Source: Lentisphaeria bacterium (lineage in GTDB: Bacteria > Verrucomicrobiota > Lentisphaeria > Victivallales > GWF2-50-93). From it: DNA of 8,948 bases. The notes below the pieces were generated by a model that made no database searches, was not told the origin of the DNA, and saw only the letters and a list, made by a program, of their open reading frames with translations. Location: positions 1-8,948 of the forward strand of contig JAGVIF010000173.1 of assembly GCA_020056205.1 (NCBI GenBank), read 5' to 3'. The translations under genes were made by a program, and so were the position numbers. Of this stretch, positions 1-5,894 are shown in pieces. Each line of letters begins with the position of its first letter. Positions within the stretch are counted from its first letter, which is position 1.

Positions 1-252
1 CTATAAGGCTTAAAATTGCGCATAGACGAGTTAGATTGCGGATTGGATTTTTTCGTTCCGACTGATGGGCGATATGAATATCGTCCGAAGAAGGAACGGA
101 AAAATACGACCGCAAGAAACTCGCCGCGAAGCGGTTGCGATCTTTTGAGTTTGGCTTCGCATTATTTTAGTGTTCCGTGACATAAATACGTGGGGTAAAA
201 TTATGGCTATTTTTGATGCGGATTTGACTTGGCTGAAATAAGGCGATACTGA
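1..252. other. Intergenic region with a long imperfect hairpin
   Basis: I see no convincing gene here. The main structure is an imperfect inverted repeat at 49-104. Its outer arms are TTTTTCGTTCC (49-59) and GGAACGGAAAAA (93-104), which pair except for one bulged G. The inner stem at 67-74/79-86 has 8 bp including one G.T and a TGAA loop. It has no T-run after the stem on either strand, so it does not look like an intrinsic terminator. A weak promoter-like pair, TTGACT (224-229) and TACTGA (247-252) with 17 bp between, abuts the next start codon. It would give an almost leaderless mRNA and is not persuasive. Confidence 0.5.
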
Positions 253-522
253 ATGACAAACAAGGAAGTAATCGAAAAGGTATACAAGCTCCAGATGCTT
301 TTGATGGACAGGAACAGGCCGATGGCCGCCGTTTTTGAAAGGTCAACGATCCCCCTGATAGAATATGATAAGCCGCTCTCGTCGGCAACTATCGAAGAGC
401 TTCTGGATATCGGCGGCATAGGCGAGGTCACCGCAGATTTGATCCTGAGGGTGATCAGAGGCGAACACGTCTATGACATCGCCAAGTCTATTCCGAAGTA
501 CAAGCGCAAAGAAAAAGATTAG
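253..522 (+). CDS. Small helix-hairpin-helix (HhH) protein
   Basis: This 89-residue protein is predicted to bind DNA through a helix-hairpin-helix. Residues 46-66 read ATIEELLDIGGIGEVTADLI, the HhH pattern of helix, GhG turn (G55-I56-G57) and second helix. The preceding part (residues 4-40) is helical with an arginine cluster (RNRPMAAVFER). This resembles the HhH_8-like module at the N terminus of PolX-type polymerases, but no polymerase or nuclease domain follows. The C terminus is lysine-rich (KYKRKEKD). The ATG at 253 is preceded only by a weak AAGG at 240-243. The gene converges on the lipoprotein gene at 649-1617, and the space between is filled by dispersed repeat starting at the stop codon. 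The HhH call is good; the cellular role (repair accessory, nucleoid or competence-type DNA binding) is unknown. Confidence 0.7.
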   Translation: MTNKEVIEKVYKLQMLLMDRNRPMAAVFERSTIPLIEYDKPLSSATIEELLDIGGIGEVTADLILRVIRGEHVYDIAKSIPKYKRKEKD

Positions 523-600
523 CCTACATTTTGCGTTTGAGTAGCGCCGCGCAGGCGCATCGTTTATTATCAAGAACGGCGTATAAATTCGCCTACTACA
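521..600. repeat. Dispersed hairpin repeat, short copy
   Basis: This repeat fills the space between two convergent genes. It contains hairpin GCGCC/GGCGC (544-548/554-558), a 20-nt linker (558-577) and a short hairpin GGCG/CGCC (578-581/590-593), bounded by GTAG (541-544) and CTAC (596-599). The linker recurs exactly, inverted, at 5925-5944. Positions 521-558 recur inverted at 6108-6146 with 4 substitutions and 1 indel. The half at 567-600 belongs to the larger inverted repeat described at 567-658. Confidence 0.8.
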
Positions 601-658
601 AACAAAGCGATACCGATTCCGATACCGACCCCGAAAAAGACAACAGTTTCAAAGGAGC
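567..658. repeat. Left arm of 92-bp inverted repeat (uninterrupted copy)
   Basis: The reverse complement of this stretch matches 1718-1750 plus 1876-1934 at 87 of 92 positions when the 125 bases at 1751-1875 are skipped. The five substitutions are at two adjacent pairs and one single site. The arm overlaps the last codons and stop of the minus-strand lipoprotein gene, because the repeat's CTCCTTTGA supplies Leu-Leu-stop. The sequence includes a degenerate GGTATCGG-type run (about 608-632 as its complement). Confidence 0.85.
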
Positions 659-1617
659 AGTTCTTTTATGAAGGAATTGATAGTTTTTCCGGAAATGGAA
701 AGGCTTTCAACGGATATGTTTTCAATTTTATCCCCCGAACTATGCCAAAAAAGATTGTTTGTTCCGTAATCAAAGTCTATTATAACAACAGCAGGTATGC
801 CCTCTTTGAGAAAGGGGCTGTGGTCATCGGTGATTTGGATACTGCCTTGCTTGAAATAACCGGAAAAGCCAAGTTTTTCAGCGGTTTTTATGAATTTTGC
901 CGCAAGGAACGGATCGCATCCCGCCGGGATGATGGCATTAAGTTTTCTATCGGCGAGCATGTCGGCGATCACGGCCGCTTCGCAGCGGCGTTTTCTACCG
1001 GGGTCCTTTAGATTTTTGACATATCTTTTGCTGCCGTGGAGTCCGTCTTTTTCGGAATACGAATACAGGCATTCCTCTCCGTCAAAGAATACAAGTTCAA
1101 CACTTTTTTTTAATTTTTTCTTGGACAGGTTTCTGGCGATTTCGAGTAATATTGCCACCCCTGACGCCCCGTCATTAGCGCCTGTAAAATCAGGACAATG
1201 ATCCAATTTTTTTGTGTCATAATGAGCGCCAAGCGCCACAAAGGAATCCGAATTTGATCCGTCTATTCTTGCTATGACGTTTTGAAACGTGATTTTTCCG
1301 GCGGGCGTGTTTTCCTCCCACGTATCTCTGAAATGCCGAACACCGGCTTCGGAGAGAGTTTTTTCTATGAAAATCACATTTTCAAGAGCGCCCCCGCTGC
1401 CACTGTGTCTTTGTCCTGTCTTAGTCATGCGCACAATGTCTTGGAAGGCCCGTTCCGCATCAAATTCGGGGGAAGGCGGGCTGTCTTCATTTTTCGGGCA
1501 TGAAGACAGGATGAGGGGACAAATCAGGATCAAAGAGATTTTCCCGAATCCGCGGCGGATTCGATATAAATAATTCAGAATAAATTTGAACTCAAACTCA
1601 GCTTGTCTTCCAATCAT
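649..1617 (-). CDS. M28-family zinc peptidase / glutaminyl cyclase-like lipoprotein
   Basis: This 322-residue protein has an N-terminal lipoprotein signal: an RIRR n-region, hydrophobic KISLILICPLIL and lipobox LSSC, with Cys40 as the predicted lipidated residue. It should therefore be exported and anchored to a membrane. The rest is an M28 co-catalytic fold. Likely zinc or catalytic residues are H132 (GAHYD), D149 (GANDGASG), E181-E182 (FFDGEE), D219 and H292 (FWH). The spacing and motifs FFDGEE-x10-GS, ITDDHSPFL and FWH...EN closely match animal and bacterial glutaminyl-peptide cyclotransferases, which cyclise N-terminal Gln, so it may be a cyclase and not an aminopeptidase. I chose the ATG at 1617 because AAAGGAGG lies 7 nt upstream. 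The frame stays open to 1782, but that extension reads through repeat DNA and would bury the signal peptide. It appears monocistronic. Its structured leader and both ends lie in repeat copies. Confidence 0.85.
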   Translation of the reverse strand: MIGRQAEFEFKFILNYLYRIRRGFGKISLILICPLILSSCPKNEDSPPSPEFDAERAFQDIVRMTKTGQRHSGSGGALENVIFIEKTLSEAGVRHFRDTWEENTPAGKITFQNVIARIDGSNSDSFVALGAHYDTKKLDHCPDFTGANDGASGVAILLEIARNLSKKKLKKSVELVFFDGEECLYSYSEKDGLHGSKRYVKNLKDPGRKRRCEAAVIADMLADRKLNAIIPAGCDPFLAAKFIKTAEKLGFSGYFKQGSIQITDDHSPFLKEGIPAVVIIDFDYGTNNLFWHSSGDKIENISVESLSISGKTINSFIKELLL

Positions 1618-1717
1618 TCTGGCTCCTCCTTTGAAACTGCCGTTGGAGTTCACAGCTTCAGCTGTGTCTTTCCCGCGCAGTTTCATTTTGATAAAACTGC
1701 GAAATTCGCAGTCGGTC
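1618..1717 (-). promoter_or_regulatory. Structured leader and ribosome binding site of the lipoprotein gene
   Basis: The Shine-Dalgarno sequence AAAGGAGG (1632 down to 1625) sits 7 nt before ATG 1617 and fixes the start. Upstream on the minus strand are four segments that can pair in mutually exclusive ways: 1712-1706 with 1702-1696 (7 bp), 1700-1694 with 1683-1677 (7 bp), and 1684-1677 with 1640-1633 (8 bp, directly abutting the SD). A further hairpin CACAGC/GCTGTG (1651-1656/1661-1666, tetraloop) lies between the last two. The pairings are visible in the sequence; a regulatory role is inference. No clear promoter was seen upstream. Confidence 0.5.
1626..1643. repeat. 18-bp direct repeat, copy 1 (contains the SD of the lipoprotein gene)
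   Basis: CTCCTTTGAAACTGCCGT occurs here and again at 1719-1736. Its first 14 bases recur inverted at 644-657, over the stop codon of the same gene. On the minus strand the repeat ends in AAAGGAG, so this copy supplies the ribosome binding site of the lipoprotein gene. Confidence 0.9.
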
Positions 1718-1934
1718 GCTCCTTTGAAACTGCCGTCTTTTTCGGGGTCGAATGGCGCTAAGTTAAGGCCTATGCCAAACAAGTAACTCGGGTCTATTGA
1801 CCCGATAGCCGCGGGTCAGATAGACCCGCGCTACTTCAAGTTGTTCTTATCTTAGCGCCATTCGGGTCGGGGTCGGTATCGCTATCGGTGTCGCTTTGTT
1901 TGTAGTAGGCGAATTTATACGCCGTTCTTGATAA
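1718..1934. repeat. Right arm of 92-bp inverted repeat, interrupted by an insertion
   Basis: Positions 1718-1750 and 1876-1934 together are the inverted partner of 567-658 (87 of 92 identical). The intervening 125 bases consist of a 118-bp insertion plus a second copy of GGGGTCG. The two arms bracket the lipoprotein gene. Confidence 0.85.
1751..1868. mobile_element. MITE-like 118-bp insertion with inverted ends and direct repeat
   Basis: The ends at 1749-1767 and 1846-1864 are a 19-bp inverted repeat with one mismatch, the outer 14 bp being perfect (CGAATGGCGCTAAG). GGGGTCG flanks the insert on both sides (1744-1750 and 1869-1875), and the uninterrupted homologue at 567-658 has it once (626-632, complement). 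The core has two hairpins: TCGGGTC/GACCCGA (1788-1794/1799-1805) and CGCGGGTC/GACCCGCG (1810-1817/1823-1830). There is no coding capacity, so any movement would need a transposase in trans. The right end has six extra bases beyond strict symmetry, so the exact boundary is uncertain. Confidence 0.7.
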
Positions 1935-1957
1935 CGCGCAATAAATTGCGCTACTAC
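1902..1957. repeat. REP-like twin-hairpin element
   Basis: This is a 56-bp unit bounded by GTAGTAG (1902-1908) and CTACTAC (1951-1957). It holds hairpin GGCG/CGCC (1908-1911/1919-1922 region) and hairpin GCGCAA/TTGCGC (1936-1941/1946-1951), separated by GTTCTTGATAA. It is the homologue of 541-599, with a different second hairpin. It lies 62 bp past the ftsZ stop codon, so it would be transcribed in the 3' untranslated region of the icd-ftsA-ftsZ mRNA. No T-run follows, so terminator function is not supported. Confidence 0.7.
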
Positions 1958-2018
1958 GAACGGATTTCGCATTCATAATCTTTCGAATTGAGATCCCCAT
2001 TCAATTTGAGAAAGGCGC

Positions 2019-3215
2019 TCATTTCCCCATGTCTATGCTTATGTTTTTTCGCTGAAAGGTTGGCACATCGAGGTCTTGATTGTCGAAATAATTATCGGAT
2101 GTGTTTGTGAAAATTCCTTTTTTGAGTGTCATAAGAGGGAGTTCCTCTTGGGTATAAGAGGCAGGCTCTTTTAATTTTTCAAAGACCATATTTTTCTCTT
2201 TGTCAAAATTTGGTTGTATTAGAGACTGCTCATATTTTGCGGCGAGGACGGTTATTCTTATTTTGCCGGTTATTTTATCGCTGCCGGTCACGGAACAGGT
2301 CATGTCTACGGTTTCGGGGAAAAGTCCTCTTATTTTCTCAAAAGTTTTTTTCATTGCTCCGATGGAAAGGTCTTTTCCGCCTGAAAGGATTACTGCGGCC
2401 GCGTCGGTTTTCTTAATTTCCGTTATTCCTCCGAGCAGGGGGGAATCCATGAGGCGTTCGACGGCTACGTGGCAGTAATCAGGGCCTTCGTTTTTCTGGG
2501 CGAAGCCTGATCCGAGCGAACATGCGGTTTTTTTTCTGCCGAGCATTTTCTTGAAATCGGTGAAAGTTCCGGACAAATATTTTTCAGCCGTAACGATTTC
2601 CGCCAGGCACAGTATGGCTGACGCAAGTTCCGAATCGGCTTTTTCAAAAGCCTCTTCAAAAGGAGTTTCCGCCGGCATGGTGGAGTAAAGTATATCGTTA
2701 TGTATTGGTATTATCACATCCGCGTCCTGGAGCAGATTCTCAAGTCCTTTGTCCGCAAGTTGAATTTTTTGATGGCCTTCGAAACTGAACGGCATTGATA
2801 AGACAAAAATTGACGGAATTCCGAGCCCCTTTGCGACTCTCGCAATTATATGCGCGCCGGATGTTCCGGTTCCGCCTCCCATGCCGCAGACGCCGATCAG
2901 GCAGGAAGCGCCTTTGGCGAAGTCGCAGATTTTTCCGCGCGCGCTTGCCATCATTCTTTCGCCCACGATAATGTCCCCTCCGCATCCCTTTGTCGTCCAT
3001 TGGGAGCCGGAGGAGATTTTATTAGGGCCGTCGAAAGAGTCAAGGCTGGCGTTGTCGAAATCAACAATTCCGGTTTTTATAAAATCTTCAGCGCCCGCCG
3101 CAATTATTTTAGACAATATTTTCACTCCGGCTCCGCCTATCCCCAGAATTGCGACAATATCGCGGCGGGATTCTGTCGGATTTTTAGAGGTCAAATCAGA
3201 ATTTGATTGATTCAC
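2019..3215 (-). CDS. ftsZ: Cell division protein FtsZ
   Basis: This 398-residue bacterial tubulin homologue assembles the GTP-dependent division ring. Visible motifs are the N-terminal GIGGAG (25-30), GCGGDI T3 loop (77-82), tubulin signature GMGGGTGTSG (111-120), PFSFEG (142-147), and HND (172-174) at the ribose/guanine region. The T7 loop is LSGTFTDFKK (214-223). The C-terminal conserved peptide DLDVPTFQRK (381-390) is the FtsA-binding tail. The T7 loop keeps only the second acidic residue (D220); the usual NxDxxD is SxTxxD here. The Asn that normally follows the first glycine loop is Lys32. The start is GTG 3215 with AGGGAG 8 nt upstream (3229-3224). It overlaps the end of ftsA by 20 bp, indicating translational coupling. 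A divergent but intact FtsZ is the best call. Archaeal or plasmid tubulins lack this C-terminal peptide. Confidence 0.94.
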   Translation of the reverse strand: MNQSNSDLTSKNPTESRRDIVAILGIGGAGVKILSKIIAAGAEDFIKTGIVDFDNASLDSFDGPNKISSGSQWTTKGCGGDIIVGERMMASARGKICDFAKGASCLIGVCGMGGGTGTSGAHIIARVAKGLGIPSIFVLSMPFSFEGHQKIQLADKGLENLLQDADVIIPIHNDILYSTMPAETPFEEAFEKADSELASAILCLAEIVTAEKYLSGTFTDFKKMLGRKKTACSLGSGFAQKNEGPDYCHVAVERLMDSPLLGGITEIKKTDAAAVILSGGKDLSIGAMKKTFEKIRGLFPETVDMTCSVTGSDKITGKIRITVLAAKYEQSLIQPNFDKEKNMVFEKLKEPASYTQEELPLMTLKKGIFTNTSDNYFDNQDLDVPTFQRKNISIDMGK

Positions 3216-4455
3216 GCAAATTTCTCCCTGTTACAGATAATATTCCCCAGAGTTTTTTTTCTATTTTGGAGAGGATATTTTTTTTATTATTTTTCCCTAA
3301 CGCTTTGATTAACGAGCCGTATTTAAGAAGACCTGAGACGCAAGCGTATCTCGGATCGTTTATTTTTGACACCGCGCCGTTTATTTCTCTGGGCAGTCCG
3401 ATTCTGACCGGCGCGTCGAATTTTTTTTCCGCGCATCTTATCACGGACGGAAATGCCGCGCCGCCCCCGCATATCACAATTCCGCGGTCAACGTGCCGTT
3501 TCAGATTTGAGATTCCTATTTTAGATATGATTATGTCCATGATTTCATTAATCCTTAATTCTGCGATTTTTTCGACTGAGACGCTTGGAATTTTTCTAAG
3601 CTCCACGCTTCCCTCTATTTCTATATGCGGCGCGCGGAGAAAATCCTCGGTCTTAAAAACTTCGAGCAGTATTTTCCTTGCCCTTGATATATGTAGATCA
3701 AGCCCTACGGAGATGTCGTTGGCCATGTGGTCGCATCCGACGGGAATTACGCCGCAAGTAAAATAACCTGTTCCGTGAAAGAGCATGAATTCTGTTGTTC
3801 CCGCTCCTATGTCAATCAATAATGCCCCATGTTTATAATCTTCCGAAACAAGTGTCGCGGCGCTGGACGCAATTCCGCTGAACACCGGTTCTTGATTTGA
3901 ACCAATATATCCGCACTCTTCAAGCGGCCTTTTATAGTTGTTTATTGTGTTTGTTTCGCCAAAAATGCAAAAGGAGAAAGCGTCAAGACGATCGGCGGTT
4001 TGATCCAACGGGTTTTCAACTTTTCTTGAACCGTCGAGCAGGAAATCGGAATGGACGAAATTAATGGCGCTGTGATTGACGGGCATCGGAACCATCTGCG
4101 AGCTTTTTCTGGCTTCGGCAATGTCTTCAGCCCTGATTTTTCTGTCGGGACTCATTATTGTAACCGAGCCTGTTCCCTTTTGAGCCCTAATGCTTTTGTT
4201 CGTTACGGCAATGAAAATGTTATCGCTGTCTATTTCGACACCGGCCGCATTCGAGGCTTCATCAATAGCCTCTCCAAGCCTTTTTGCCGTCTCTTCGACT
4301 ACTCTTACCTCTCCTTTGCACACGGAATCGGCGCTTTCCCTCTCTCCGAGTCCCAGCGCGAAAGTTTGTCCTTTGGCGTCGCATTCTCCAATTAACACTG
4401 AAATCTTGGAGCTGCCGATGTCAATGGCGGTCAGAATTTCTTTTCTCTTAAACAT
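3196..4455 (-). CDS. ftsA: Cell division protein FtsA
   Basis: This 419-residue actin-fold ATPase tethers FtsZ filaments to the inner face of the cytoplasmic membrane. It shows phosphate-1 AIDIGSSKI (10-18), phosphate-2 LIDIGAGTTEF (213-223) and adenosine motif GIVICGGGA (325-333). The FtsA-specific 1C domain (about 85-165) begins after IFIAVTNKSIRAQ. The C terminus (about 394-419) is a basic amphipathic stretch with KKLWGIL, fitting the membrane-targeting helix. Length matches the family (about 420). ATG 4455 lies 22 bp after the icd stop with no strong Shine-Dalgarno (only TTTGATTGCTG), so translation may depend on coupling to icd. The last codons overlap ftsZ by 20 bp. No ftsQ, ddl or mur gene precedes it, unlike the classical dcw order. 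Confidence 0.95.
   Translation of the reverse strand: MFKRKEILTAIDIGSSKISVLIGECDAKGQTFALGLGERESADSVCKGEVRVVEETAKRLGEAIDEASNAAGVEIDSDNIFIAVTNKSIRAQKGTGSVTIMSPDRKIRAEDIAEARKSSQMVPMPVNHSAINFVHSDFLLDGSRKVENPLDQTADRLDAFSFCIFGETNTINNYKRPLEECGYIGSNQEPVFSGIASSAATLVSEDYKHGALLIDIGAGTTEFMLFHGTGYFTCGVIPVGCDHMANDISVGLDLHISRARKILLEVFKTEDFLRAPHIEIEGSVELRKIPSVSVEKIAELRINEIMDIIISKIGISNLKRHVDRGIVICGGGAAFPSVIRCAEKKFDAPVRIGLPREINGAVSKINDPRYACVSGLLKYGSLIKALGKNNKKNILSKIEKKLWGILSVTGRNLRESIKF
3224..3229 (-). promoter_or_regulatory. Ribosome binding site fixing the GTG start of ftsZ
   Basis: AGGGAG on the minus strand lies inside the 3' end of ftsA, 8 nt before GTG 3215. It supports a GTG start and a 20-bp ftsA/ftsZ overlap. 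The C-terminal codons of FtsA carry this signal. Confidence 0.75.
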
Positions 4456-4477
4456 AAATTACAGCAATCAAATATTT

Positions 4478-5737
4478 CTACATTCTCTTTACTACGGCTT
4501 CGGCGAAACCGGAACATGATGTTTCCGTCGCGCCGTCCATCAGCCGCGCGAAATCGTATGTGACTATTTTGTCGCAAATCGCTGATTCCACGCCTTTTAG
4601 AACTAATACTGCGGCCTCGTCCCATCCAATGTGGCGCAGGAGCATTTCCCCTGACAATGCTAATGAGCTTGGATTGACTTTGTCAAGTCCGGCGTATTTC
4701 GGCGCGGTCCCGTGCGTTGCCTCGAAAACAGCGTGTCCCGTCTCGTAGTTGATATTCGCTCCCGGCGCTATTCCTATGCCTCCGACGCATGCGGCAAGGG
4801 CGTCGGAAATATAATCTCCGTTCAGATTCATAGTTGCTATCACATCATATTCGTCGGGGCGCGTCAGTATCTGCTGCAAAAAAGCGTCGCAAATGCAGTC
4901 TTTGACTATTATTTTGCCCGGCGGGCATTTCCACCCGCAATCTTCGGCGACAACGGCCTGCTCCGAAAACTCTTTCCTTGCCAGATCATATCCCCAGTCT
5001 TTGAATGCGCCTTCCGTGAATTTCATTATATTGCCTTTATGAACAATAGTAACGGAGCGTCTTTTTTGGGCTATCGCATAAGTCATGGCGGCTCTGACGA
5101 GTCTTTCGGTTCCGTCTTTTGATATCGGCTTGATTCCTATTCCGCAATTTTTGTCGAAACGGATATTTTTCACATTCATTTCGCTCTTCAGGAATTTTAT
5201 GACCTTTTCCGCCTCGGCGCTGCCTGCCTTCCACTCTATGCCGGCGTATATGTCCTCGGAATTTTCCCTGAATACAACCATGTCGGTTTTTTCGGGATGT
5301 TTTACGGGGGACGGCGCGCCTGAAAAATATCTGACCGGCCTGAGGCAGACATAAAGGTCCAATTTCTGCCTTAAAGCGACGTTCAGAGAGCGGATTCCGC
5401 CTCCCACCGGCGTGGTCAGAGGCCCTTTTATAGCGACGAAAAATTCGCTGACGGCGTCAATGGTTTCCTGCGGCAGCCACGTTCCCTCTCCATAAACAGC
5501 ATTCGCTTTTTCTCCGGCATATATTTCCATCCATGAAATTTTTCTTCGTCCTCCGTAAGCCTTTTCGACGGCGGCATTCCAGATTTTCATGCCCGCGCGG
5601 GTTATGTCCGCCCCTATGCCGTCTCCCTCGATAAAAGCGATTATGGGGTTTTCCGGAACATCAAGTTTTCCTCCGATAGACAGTCTTATTTTTTTCCCAT
5701 TCGTTGGGATTATAATCTTTTTATACGCCACCGGCAT
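4478..5737 (-). CDS. icd: NADP-dependent isocitrate dehydrogenase
   Basis: This cytosolic TCA-cycle enzyme oxidatively decarboxylates isocitrate to 2-oxoglutarate with NADP+. The 419-residue protein aligns along its length with E. coli Icd as I remember it. Substrate residues are S117, N119, R123, R133, R157, Y164 and K234 (motifs [37 protein letters not shown]). Metal ligands are D284, D308 and D312. Cofactor residues K347, Y348, Y394 and R398 ([16 protein letters not shown]) mark NADP over NAD use. S117 is the serine that AceK phosphorylates in E. coli; no aceK is present here. I prefer ATG 5737 over ATG 5743 because AAGGAG (5751-5746) is 8 nt from the former and only 2 nt from the latter. 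It is the first gene of the icd-ftsA-ftsZ unit. Confidence 0.95.
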   Translation of the reverse strand: MPVAYKKIIIPTNGKKIRLSIGGKLDVPENPIIAFIEGDGIGADITRAGMKIWNAAVEKAYGGRRKISWMEIYAGEKANAVYGEGTWLPQETIDAVSEFFVAIKGPLTTPVGGGIRSLNVALRQKLDLYVCLRPVRYFSGAPSPVKHPEKTDMVVFRENSEDIYAGIEWKAGSAEAEKVIKFLKSEMNVKNIRFDKNCGIGIKPISKDGTERLVRAAMTYAIAQKRRSVTIVHKGNIMKFTEGAFKDWGYDLARKEFSEQAVVAEDCGWKCPPGKIIVKDCICDAFLQQILTRPDEYDVIATMNLNGDYISDALAACVGGIGIAPGANINYETGHAVFEATHGTAPKYAGLDKVNPSSLALSGEMLLRHIGWDEAAVLVLKGVESAICDKIVTYDFARLMDGATETSCSGFAEAVVKRM

Positions 5738-5745
5738 ATACATAT

Positions 5746-5794
5746 CTCCTTAAATATTAACGAGTTATACTGTTTCAGTTATTTTCGCGGACAA
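5746..5794 (-). promoter_or_regulatory. Ribosome binding site and weak candidate promoter of icd
   Basis: AAGGAG (5751-5746, minus strand) is the clear ribosome binding site. Upstream, TATAAC (5769-5764) with TTGTCC (5794-5789) and a 19-bp spacer is the best sigma-70-like pair I see. The spacer is long and the -35 is poor, so the promoter is tentative. If correct, the twin hairpins at 5812-5886 lie upstream of transcription and act, if at all, as DNA. Confidence 0.35.
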
Positions 5795-5811
5795 TGAACA
5801 AGAGTGAAAGT

Positions 5812-5886
5812 AAATATTCACCGAACCCCGTCCTTTCGGTGAATATTTGTATAAGTTCAGTAAAAGGACGGGGTTTACTGAACTTA
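5812..5886. repeat. Twin inverted hairpins with complementary 9-nt loops
   Basis: Hairpin 1 has a 14-bp perfect stem (5812-5825/5835-5848) with loop CCCCGTCCT (5826-5834). Hairpin 2 has a 13-bp perfect stem (5852-5864/5874-5886) with loop AGGACGGGG (5865-5873). Only three bases separate them. The loops are exact reverse complements, so the two hairpins are inverted copies of one design. Six of 13 stem pairs differ between copies, and every change is compensated. There is no T-run consistent with a terminator. Confidence 0.9.
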
Positions 5887-5894
5887 CCTAAGTT

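Noticed and set aside
521..600. CRISPR array, suggested by repeated hairpin words
   Set aside because: There is no regular repeat-spacer periodicity and no cas gene. Copies are dispersed and inverted.
1617..1782. N-terminal extension of the lipoprotein reading frame to ATG 1782
   Set aside because: The extension translates the dispersed repeat (two GSFKG words) and puts the lipoprotein signal in the protein interior. The ATG at 1617 has a strong Shine-Dalgarno at 7-nt spacing.
4478..5737. 3-isopropylmalate or NAD-type isocitrate dehydrogenase
   Set aside because: The E. coli-type substrate motif [13 protein letters not shown] and NADP-specific K347/Y348/Y394/R398 are all present.
5812..5886. 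Bidirectional intrinsic terminator
   Set aside because: No U-tract follows either stem, and the region lies upstream of both flanking genes, where nothing needs terminating.
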